A stretch of DNA of 64,000 bases from positions 29,027,306 to 29,091,305 of the forward strand of contig NC_068978.1 of NCBI RefSeq assembly GCF_016808095.1, given 5' to 3'. The position numbers and the translations under genes are program-made. Below the pieces are notes generated by a model that searched no databases, had not been told where the DNA came from, and saw nothing but the letters and a program-made list of their open reading frames with translations. The first letter of the stretch is position 1. The number at the start of each line of letters is the position of its first letter. This stretch comes from Vigna angularis (Eukaryota; Streptophyta; Magnoliopsida; Fabales; Fabaceae). Shown here piece by piece: positions 55,279 through 64,000 of the stretch.

Positions 55279-55731
55279 CTAACAACAGGATCCTTGGGAA
55301 GAAATCTCACAAAGATAATCATTCTCTTCATCCTTGTGCTCTTTTGACTCTTCCTCCTCCCTCTGGTGAAGCTCTTCAAGACTCTCGAGATTCTCCTCCA
55401 AAGGAATCGGGTATATAGGGGCAGTCAAAGTGCGTTCGGAATCCTCAGAGTCCCCGTCTGATCCATCAGACGAAGAACATCGTCCTCTGCGACGATAATA
55501 TGGCGGGGTGGGCTGAGTCCACCATACATAGAACTCAAATATCTGAGACTCCTCCACAAACTCATGAAGGCGTGTGATAGTGCACCTCAGATATCCGATG
55601 AAATGATCCACATCAAGACTCGCCTCAGGTATCCATCTTCCCATGATGTCATGAATCTCTATGTGGAAACCCGGTTCTTCTTCATATGCCAGTTCTTCTT
55701 CATATGTCATCGGTTCTTCTTCATATGCCAT
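55279..55731 (-). CDS. Small acidic protein of unknown function, 150 aa
   Basis: ATG at 55731 directly after a TTATTAG acceptor-like site. It starts with short repeats MAYEEEP, MTYEEE, LAYEEEP. A middle part follows (HIEIHDIMGRWIPEASLDVD, then HFIGYLRCTITRLHEFVEES, FYVWWTQPTPPYYRRRGR). The C-terminal half is Ser/Asp/Glu rich (CSSSDGSDGDSEDSE) and ends SSQGSCC. No membrane segment or known domain. Likely untranslated 5' exons lie upstream on the minus strand: 56221 to about 56290, ending CACATTCAG before GTAAGCG, and one starting at about 56114 after TTTAACAG. A repeat-derived ORF is the alternative. Confidence 0.5.
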   Translation of the reverse strand: MAYEEEPMTYEEELAYEEEPGFHIEIHDIMGRWIPEASLDVDHFIGYLRCTITRLHEFVEESQIFEFYVWWTQPTPPYYRRRGRCSSSDGSDGDSEDSERTLTAPIYPIPLEENLESLEELHQREEEESKEHKDEENDYLCEISSQGSCC

Positions 55732-56096
55732 CTAATAACCCTTAAAGGATTTGAATGATGAAAATACGAACTGTTTCCTCAAATGAAATAGAAAAAGGTG
55801 ACAGAATGCCAAGAAAGAAACTTGCATCACTCACATAAGAAAGCTTTTGAATCGCTTGATCTTTCCAAAACAAGGCTTGATATTTCCTTTGGAAAAAACA
55901 ATGAAGTTTTATAGATTCTTTGAAAAAGAATTGATCTTGTTCGGACCAAGATTTCAAAAGTATAAAACTTTAACTTGCATAACAAGCTATGATTAAGTAA
56001 TAAGAACAACATGATCAAATTTAGAAAAAGTAAATGAAAAAGGAAAAATAGTAGCCCGAAGTACGTACTTGTACTTGAAAGAAAGAACAAGAACAA

Positions 56097-56320
56097 AAGC
56101 TTTTCAACCTGTTAAAGAAAAGTAGAAAAGGCGATGATCAGAAGAATGTGTATGAAAAAGAAGAACAGGAGAAGGTTTTGTTGAAGCGCTTTTTTTTCAC
56201 TCTAAGAAGGTGACAACGCTTACCTGAATGTGAACCAAGCAACTCAGATTTTCTGAGAAATGTGAACTTTATGGCCTTATGGGTTTGTTATTCCAGGGTT
56301 TATTCCCTGCTATTTAAGCG
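56097..56320 (-). promoter_or_regulatory. Putative promoter and 5' untranslated exons of the small acidic protein gene
   Basis: On the minus strand CTTAAATAGCAGGG (about 56320) could serve as a TATA element. It is followed about 30-60 bp later by a leader ending CACATTCAG, donor GTAAGCG (56224) and acceptor TTTCTTTAACAG (about 56113). Donor and acceptor look good, but the transcript is inferred. Confidence 0.35.
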
Positions 56321-57524
56321 TTTTATTAGAAGTCAATTTTTCAATTCTTGACGAGATAAAAGCAACATTTTTTTTATTCTTGAGATGAAATTATAATGTA
56401 AATACTATTTCTATTGTTTAGCATCAGTTGGATTTATTTTTCATCTTAATTGACGTTTTATGTTCTTTCTTCATACTGATGTTTTGGATTTTAAAGTTAA
56501 AGTGGAATATTTTATTTCATTTAGTTTGTAGGAGTAAATGTCAGAATCCATTTAAAACGTACTCAGGATTCGTTTTAGTGGAGTTCACGTGTCAAGAGGG
56601 GGCTCGACACTCAGAGGACGGACGCCAGGTGTCCAGCGAAGAGGATCCGGAAATCAGATAGTGGAAGACAGGTGTCGTCAAATGAGCGGACGCTCGTTTT
56701 GACATTGGAAGGAAAACTTTGAGTTTCAGAAATCCACGCCATTCTCTGCATGCAACCTCTCCTCCAAACTCTGGAACTTCATTTCTCCTCCTTCTCTCTA
56801 AATCTCCTTCATCTTCTCTCTACGAAATCTTCATTGTTTCTTCTCTGATCTTTGTTCAGACACCGTAGAAGCACTTTCGGCGTCAAGAGCTTCCAGATAA
56901 ACCGTTCGGTTTGTGAAGCGGAGCTGATAAGTCCTTCTCTTCACTATGTCGTTCGTTTTCCTAGACATGAAAACCCAGTTCTGGTTTCATGTGTTGATCA
57001 CCATTCTCTAAATGAGTGATTCTGAGAGTGTGTTGGTTGTACCCTCTTTAGTTGGATAATTGTCGAGCGTTGAGGGTAGAAGAACTGGTAGTGGCGAACC
57101 GTATTGTCTCTAGGAACGTTCGTTCACGCTCAGAGGTAATGGAAGCTTATTAATTTAATTTGTATGATTATGTGTGTTGCATGAACGTTCGTTGACTTGA
57201 CTGAATTAATATATGATGGTTGATATGTTTGGATTGTATGAAGTATGAAAATTGATTATGATATGAATGTATAAAGTTATGAAACTTATATGTTAAGAAA
57301 TGAGTTGAATATAAATGAATTCTAAATATGAAATTTTCCTATGATAGGGTAAGTCCGTCACTGAACAGTCATTGACCGTTCGGTAATGCTAGTAAACTTG
57401 GTCAGAATTGGATTCTTTCATTTGGGAAGAATCCTAGTTGAGGACGAGCGTCTTTGTGTTGTAATATTATGCTTGAGCGTTCGGTCAAGCTTAGTTGTGT
57501 CTGGGTATTCTGTGATAAACTTAA

Positions 57525-57530
<6 letters not shown>

Positions 57531-57568
<38 letters not shown>
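57531..57568. repeat. (TA)n microsatellite
   Basis: About 38 bp of TA repeat within the long Gypsy LTR. Confidence 0.95.
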
Positions 57569-57572
<4 letters not shown>

Positions 57573-57652
57573 TTGTATATTTTAGTTTATTCTTAAAACA
57601 CTACTCCAATAGTATTTTATTATAATTATCAAAACCTTCTAATATAAGTTTA

Positions 57653-57757
57653 GTAGTGCTTGGTCTTACACCCAACGCTCGTACTGAGTAGTGCTAGGTC
57701 TTACACCCAGCGCTCGTACTGAGTAGTGCTCGGTCTTACACCAAGCGCTCATACTCG
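57653..57757. repeat. 35-bp tandem repeat, three copies
   Basis: Units at 57653-57687, 57688-57722 and 57723-57757, each GTAGTGCTNGGTCTTACACC plus NNCGCTCGTACTGA, 90% or more identical. Confidence 0.92.
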
Positions 57758-58303
57758 TTTCTTTTATAATCTATCTTGATGGAAATAGCGTTCGTTCAAC
57801 TTCAATAGAGTTTTCTCTCTACCGTGCTCGGTCATTGACTGACATTCGATTGTCTTGATGCTAAACTCAAATAAGCTAAGTTTTCATAAGCGTTCGGTTT
57901 CTTCATGTGAATTCTTCTAAGTATCATTCTTTGAATGTCTTGAAGTGTTTACATCCATTGGTTCCGGCCTAAAGCCTTAGTACTTGGCATGGTCTTTTCG
58001 GTGTTCGGTTGGAGCTCTCAAGAGTTAGTTCATCTAATTGGCTCACTTTGCAAGTAACGTTCGTTCTAGTCGTTCTTGTTACATATGATTGTACTCGGTT
58101 TCTTTCTCAACCCGATAGTAACTCTCTTGGTCTTAATCTATTATGGAACTAGAGATCTCTCGGTCTCGATTCAAGTGTTCGGTCTCGTTCTGAGTTAGGG
58201 TTGAACGTTCGGTATTTGGCATCCTTATGGATCTTTGTGAGAAGTGTTTAAGTGAAATGATTATTAATGAAAGACGAGAAGAATGTGATATGGATTGAAA
58301 TGT

Positions 58304-59710
58304 GTTGAGATCTCGGCAAGCGTACCAGATCGTTAAGTAATAAATCGGTAAGTCCGAATATCGTTTTCCCAAGAGATTTGTTTTGATTCACAGATTGTTA
58401 AAGTTTACTAATTTAGCGATTATTAAACGTATTTTTATAACACAATTGAGATTAGCATACAAATGTAAATAAAGTGGTAAAAACAGTCGAATTAAAGTTC
58501 ACTGGGGTTGAAATTCAAGTTCATCATTCCGGTAATTTTCTACTAACACAATTCCTCAAAATTAAGCATCGACATCCTAGGCGCATGCAGCCTCTGATCC
58601 CTCAGATGACAGTTCAGAATCACTCAAACTAAATTACTAATCCCTTAACTAATTCAGTTATCAGATTTGCCTTAAACACAATGTTACAGATGACTAAAAA
58701 TTCCATCCTATGTCTAGGACTTGAAATCCTATAGCAGTTCTATCCTAGGTCCGCGGTCTCATACATTTCCCAATGATTTAACGATTCAAATAGCTCAGAT
58801 TCCCATCATAGGTATGAATAATAAAGATAGAACACATAATTCAAACAAGTTCATGCATTAATAGAGAAATTACATAGAAGTTCAGAATTTTACTCTCAAC
58901 CCCAGTGAAATGGAGTTCTAGCTACACATATACATCATAGAAGCGATAAACGATGGATTGGACGGTGGAAATTGGTGGTTTTCCACCATGGAACAACTAG
59001 ACTTGAGCTGTACATGAGTTGCAGAGCTCCCGCCAGATCTCCTCCCTCCAGAAATGACTCTCTCTGCCTTTGGATCGCGTTTTTAAAGAGAAGGGCTGTA
59101 AGTGATTTTTCGCTAGGCGAGCAACCTCTTCTCGCTGGGCGAACGTCCATCGCTCGCTGGGCGAACGTCCACTTGCTGGGTCACGGGCGTCCACTCGCTG
59201 GGCGAGCGTCCACTTCTCGCTGGGCGAGCGTCCTCGCTGGACGTCTTCGCTGGACGAGCGTCGTCTCGCTGAGCGAGCGTCCACTTGCTGGTCACGGGCG
59301 TCCACTCGCTGGGCGAGCGTCCACTTGCTGGTCACGGGCGTCCACTCGCTGGGCGAGCGTCCACTCGCTGGGCGAGCGTCCACTCGCTGGGCGAGCGTCT
59401 ACTTCTCGTTGGGCGAGCGTCCTCGCTGGACGTCTTCGCTGGACGAGTGTCCACTCGCTGGGCGACGAGCGTTCGTTCGCGCTTGGTTATTTGATCCTTC
59501 TGGCTTGGCAAATGACGCGCTCCAAGTCTTTGACAGTATCCAATCCTTATTCTACTTCGAAATAAACAAACAAAAGCATCAAAACACATTTAAACAATCA
59601 AAACTATATTTACATCAACATGTATATACTTTTCATGAGAATTAACACTTAAACTTACTCAAAAGCACAACAATTTAAGTAACAAATACAAGCAAAATTC
59701 ACACTTATCA
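58304..59710 (-). mobile_element. Solo LTR, 1,407 bp (Athila/Tat-like), TSD AAATG
   Basis: Plus-strand ends are TGTTGAGATCTCGGCAAGCG and ACACTTATCA; AAATG is exact at 58299-58303 and 59711-59715. Read on the minus strand it begins TGATAAGTGTGAATTTTGC and ends ACGCTTGCCGAGATCTCAACA-like, which resembles LTRs of Athila/Tat Gypsy elements (inferred). It carries a GC-rich minisatellite at 59109-59470. No internal domains. It interrupts the long Gypsy LTR. Confidence 0.8.
59109..59470. repeat. GC-rich minisatellite with TCGCTGGGCGAGCGTCCAC monomer
   Basis: About 18 monomers of 16-22 bp. Variants include CTTGCTGGTCACGGGCGTCCA and TCGCTGGACG. A compound block of about 48 bp occurs twice (59211-59260 and 59403-59450). 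Each monomer has a short inverted repeat (TCGC TGG GCGA). ORFs on both strands over it are artefacts. Confidence 0.93.
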
Positions 59711-60542
59711 AAATGTTTTGGATTATGGACGAGCGTTCCGGGGAGGAACGACTCATGAATGAATATTAGAATTGGTAAAGTATGAATGTGGGCATGCTAA
59801 GCTGGCGGTTCATCCTGATGTTCCGTGAGTACTCGTCCTCACGTAGAGGAGGGTAGGTCATGTGTGGGAACGACAGGAGGTCCTAGTCCTTATGGTTAAT
59901 TTGGACAGATAGGACTAACCTCGGGTGGCAGCTGTTGAGGGCATCCCAGTTACTACATCACCCGGGTGCACGAACGCCTGTAGCTACACAGATTTCATAC
60001 AGTCCGGACAGTTAGTCTAGTCTTAGGCTTTGTATGAAACGTATGATGAAATTATCTTGTTTGTTTGATTGTGTGAAATGTATGTTTATACATGAATTAA
60101 ATTATATAAGCTTACCCTATTTCCTGTCTTGTCATGTATTCCTGTTCGTTCGTCTTTGTCATTGCGATGATCACCCTGTGAGTGGGAGCAGAAGGAGAAG
60201 AGTTGCTGGAAGAAGCATTAGAAGAGGCGCTAGATGAAGATAACTTAGTAGAGTTAGAAGTTAAGACCGAGCAGTAGAACCGTTCGGTCAATAGTAGTCT
60301 GATAGTAAGGTGAACGCTCGATCACCTTTTCCCTTTGATTTCGTTTTTGACCGTTCGGTATAGGCTTTTGTAAACCGTTCGGTCAGAACTACTTAGGAAG
60401 TTCAATTTTTAATTTTCTAGTCTTTTTGTAAGGTCGTTCGGCCTTAACCGTACGTCCTATCTTTTGTAAGAACTGAGTTGTATTATTATTATATGTAATC
60501 ATTCTATTATATGGTTTTACACTGTATTTTTGGGATGTTACA

Positions 60543-61050
60543 TTAATGGTATCAGAGCAGTTAGTTCCTAAAACGACCTGTGAGTTGTGGGTTTGTCATG
60601 TTTTTCCTGTATAAAGTTGAGTCTAAATGGTATGTTCTACCGTTTTCCCAAATTTAGATGCAAAATTTGTATATTCAACTAAAAGTTTTGAGAACAGAGA
60701 ATGTCTTGATAGAAGTAATGAGGATGCACACTCATGACTTGTACCAGAGGTGATTTTCTTTTCTAATTCTGATTGAGATTAGACCCTTTCTCTCTATTGA
60801 ATTCGACCGTTCGGTTTCTTGGTAATCGTTCGGTCTCTTACTGACTTTCATGTGACCGAACGTTCTATTAATTGTAACCGTTCGGTCATGCACTGTCTTT
60901 TTGATTATGCTTATTTGGCTTTTGGCTGTATTCAACGTTCGTTTTAAATAGTGTCCCTGAGTTAGACTGGGTAGTATTTTTCTCTGTATTTTTGGTAGAT
61001 GACATCTAGGTCCCCTCCTCCCTCATCTTCCTGTGTTCAAACATAATCTT
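60543..61050 (+). mobile_element. Primer site, leader and gag start of the long Gypsy element, truncated
   Basis: Primer site TGGTATCAGAGCAG at 60547, a leader with more ACCGTTCGGT motifs, and ATG at 60999 (MTSRSPPPSSSCVQT, then stop). The element ends near 61040, where AT-rich unrelated DNA begins. No further gag or pol is visible. Confidence 0.55.
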
Positions 61051-64000
61051 GGAAACGTTGGCAACAAATCATAGGAACAGAAGATGTAATAAGACGATAA
61101 TTATATATCTCATCTCATAAAACTTGTTCTTTATTTATAATGATATCGTCGTTGCGTGAGCCTAACCATAATTAGAGCCTTTGAAAATCATAATGACAAG
61201 AATAAAAGAAGAATTTCTATTCGGATGAATATAATAATCATGTTTTGGAACTTGAAAAAAAAATGACAAAGAGAAGAAAAAGTAAAAACTGCCATTGTTG
61301 TAGAGAAAAGAAGAAAAAAAAAGATTAATGTGTAAGTGTTTGATAAAAAAAAATTGAAGAGAAATTTTTACTAAAAATATGAGAATGAGATATTTATAGA
61401 AATGAAATGTGCTTGAATATATATTGAAAAATTCAAACAATAAAAAATTAGAAAAACTAACGAAAAATCATAACATAAGATCTAATAAAAAATGATAACA
61501 AAAAACTAAAAGAAAAAACTAAAAGAAAAAACTAAAAGAAGATATAAAATATATATCTAACATACGTAATGAAGATTAGTATAACTTTTTTTATTTTATT
61601 TTGAGAATGAAACTTATATAATATTTATACTATAAACATGTTATTCCAAGATTCAAAATTCCTTTCAAAACATTTTCTAAATAATTAAAATAAAAATATA
61701 TTTATTTTCATTAATTCAAAATCAATTAGACAATTACTGTTTCCTATTCATTTTTGTTTCTATAAACGTGAGTGTGCTTTGTTTAAATCTTTCTATTTTG
61801 TCTGCTTTCTCTCAACTCTTTAAAAAGGAATTGGAAGAGACTGATCTAAACATGGAGAAAGAATATTAAAAAAATATTTTTTTAGTTTTTCATTTCATAG
61901 CTATAACAAATAAATTTAATTAAAGAATGAAAATATTAACAATTTAACTTTAATCTAATTTGAATAGTTTTCCTTGTGGTTTTGGAGAAATGAATTTCTA
62001 AAGTTAACTAACAATAAATAAAATACTTTAATTCTAACAAATATTTCATTCTAAAATACATGGTGAAAACGTGAAACTTAAACATTCAATAATATTTATA
62101 ATTTTCAAATATATATGAAATTTGTTGGTGAGATCTAAATCATTTTGTCATTATCCTTTAATTTTTTTCAGAACTTTTTTTTAGAAAGAATGATATTTTC
62201 ATTACATAGAAAATAGTTATAAGTTTAAATTTTTTTTCACTTATTTAAAAATATATATTTCTATCAATAGTTAAATTAAATATTAATTAAAATTGAACCT
62301 TAAAAAAGTTTACTAAAAGTTGTAAAGAATTTTTATGAATAATGTAAGACTGAAAAATCCACACAAAATAAATTATCACCTGTTATCATTTGTCTTTAAA
62401 TGAAAAATTATTTTTTCTTACTATTAATACTGTTAAAAATATATTCATTTATGTACATCACCATCCGTTCACTTTTATTTAATGATAATAAAAAGATACA
62501 AAATTAATTTTTAATTATTATTAAAATAAAAATATTATTAAAATTTAGAAAAAATATTTTTAAAAGATATTTTAAAAAATAAATACAAAATTTAAAGATT
62601 AAAATAATTTATATTAATAAAAATAAAATCAATAATAAGATATATACAATAAAAAATATTATCTAATAGTTACTAAAGCATAGTTATATATAAAATATTT
62701 TTTTTAACTTATACGTTTATATTTGTATTTTTCCTTTTTTTAATAAAGATAATTAAAAGTGATTATACATATTTTTATTTGTGCTTTCTTTCCGTATAAA
62801 GATAATTAACAAAAATTGTATTATGTAAAATTATAAAAATTAGTAAAAAAAATGCATACCTGTGTTATTCCACTAAATAATTTTTTAAATATATATTTTT
62901 AATTACAACTCCAAGTTTTAGAATTAATTATTTTATTTAAGTTATTGCTCTCTTTATATTTTAAAGCTCTTTCACATATTAAAGAAAACATATTTAAATT
63001 ATCTTTTTAAAATTAAATTTCAAATATTTAAAAATATTACATATATAAAAATATTTTATTATAATAAAATAACCATTGATACTACAAAGCGACTATGTGT
63101 TTCCAATTATTATTTTATCATTAAAGCAACGGACCATTCAGTTTTCTTTGCTTGATCCCGATATCAAACCATATAATAGTGTGCAGACACACCATCGATC
63201 ACAGGAAAACTTTGACACAGTCTTACGTTTATTTAACATATTTTTTTCACTTTTTTATTATAAAAGCATTTTCCATTAAAAAAAAAGCAAGTTTATCAAA
63301 CTACAATTACTGTTGTTCAAAATAACTTTTCAGATATTAATTAAGACGTTGACCCCTTTATAGTGTACTATTGATAAAGTTTATTAAAGATATAAACCTT
63401 GAGAGTATATAGATTTTTAGAATCTTATATTTTAACTTATTTAATAGTTTTGCTTATATATGTCTCAATTTAACTTATTCTTATATAAATAAATTAAGTT
63501 AACCTAAGTCAAACATAAAGATTATTAACCTATTTTTCTAATATTATATATTATAATCCATTTAAGGTAACATAATGGTATTTCACTGATTTTAAAATCA
63601 TTTCTTAAAAGAAAAATAATTAGCTTTAAAAATAGTCTTTAAAAGAAATTGATGATGACACAGAGAACGAGGGGGAGTGAGTTCCTTGATGACCAAGGAA
63701 GCATGTTACTTGTATCTCAAGGACTCGCAATAATTGAATTGTTTAATTATTAAAAGAGGAAATGTTGTATTTCCTTCCATTAAAATCTCCTTACAAATTC
63801 TCTGTTACTTTACATATATTAAATAAAATAAATAAATAGACTTACAAATATAAAATTCATTCTTGGAAACTTTCCATAAAAAAAAAATCTGAAAATTAAT
63901 ATTAATATTTAAGGAAAAAGAAAGTGAAAATAGAAACAAAACATGTTATAAAACAACCATTCTTTTCCAAAAGAACATTCTCAGAAAAGAAGAATCCTTT
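61051..64000. other. AT-rich intergenic region
   Basis: Very AT-rich. A short AAAAACTAAAAGAA tandem repeat lies at about 61495-61545. I see no gene, RNA gene or element end that I can support. Confidence 0.55.

Larger units (their letters stand above)
56539..60542 (+). mobile_element. Long Gypsy 5' LTR (Tekay/Del-like), about 2.6 kb without insert
   Basis: Starts TGTCAGAATCC and ends TTGGGATGTTACA at 60542, followed by TTAA and the primer site TGGTATCAGAGCAG at 60547. This is the typical layout of plant Tekay/Del chromovirus LTRs (class inferred). It contains many ACCGTTCGGT motifs, a 35-bp tandem repeat and a (TA)n run, and is split by a solo LTR at 58304-59710. The matching 3' LTR is not in the window. 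Confidence 0.7.

Noticed and set aside
58972..59645. Overlapping long ORFs on both strands (up to 197 codons)
   Set aside because: They arise from the GC-rich minisatellite, whose monomer lacks stops in several frames. The peptide is just repeated ERPLAGRAST-like units.

Overview
This window is plant nuclear DNA, most likely from a phaseoloid legume such as Vigna or Phaseolus. The basis is spliced exons with GT/AG borders, a plant nuclear tRNA gene, an AT-rich background, and dense plant Copia, Gypsy, TRIM, LINE and CACTA elements. One family has LTRs starting TGTTGGAAGTCCCACATCG, and one long LTR is full of ACCGTTCGGT motifs. The genus is an inference.

Bases 1 to about 44,570 are dominated by ONE host gene on the minus strand, which no single ORF reveals. 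Seventeen coding exons, from ATG 43356 down to 2277, join in perfect phase (1,538 nt, 512 codons plus 2 nt); the last exon or exons lie beyond base 1. A non-coding first exon lies at 44424 to about 44570. The product is a coiled-coil protein with a C-terminal A9/Ig-like domain of the AIR9/SCAB type. The coding sequence is about 1.5 kb but the gene spans more than 42 kb, because introns 7, 8, 14, 15 and 17 are filled with transposons.

Intron 15 (5577-16081) holds a nest five elements deep: Copia relic > TRIM (TSD CTATC) > LTR-X > solo LTR (TSD ACCTT) > nearly complete Copia (TSD GACTA). A second TRIM (TSD TTATT) and a solo Copia LTR sit beside it. Intron 14 (16131-26267) holds a 5.25-kb chromodomain Gypsy element (TSD AATAC) inside a Copia LTR, another TRIM, several Copia ends and a hexokinase first-exon fragment. 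Intron 8 holds a Copia element at 28100-32864 (TSD TCATT). Intron 7 holds a 2.84-kb solo LTR (TSD AGGTT) splitting a Copia RT relic, plus Gypsy chromodomain relics. Introns 2 and 6 hold a LINE RNase H relic and a solo LTR.

Bases 44,600-50,389 are AT-rich intergenic DNA with one intact tRNA-Asp(GTC) gene and a convergent tRNA-Asp pseudogene. Bases 50,390-53,830 hold two separate non-autonomous CACTA transposons, with exact 3-bp TSDs (ATA and ATT). Each carries a different host-gene fragment: a UGT72-like glycosyltransferase and a BAM1/2-like LRR receptor kinase. A small acidic-protein gene (55279-55731, minus) with untranslated 5' exons follows. Bases 56,539-61,050 are a long Gypsy 5' LTR with PBS and leader, interrupted by a 1.4-kb solo LTR carrying a GC-rich minisatellite. 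The last 3 kb is AT-rich DNA in which I see no gene.
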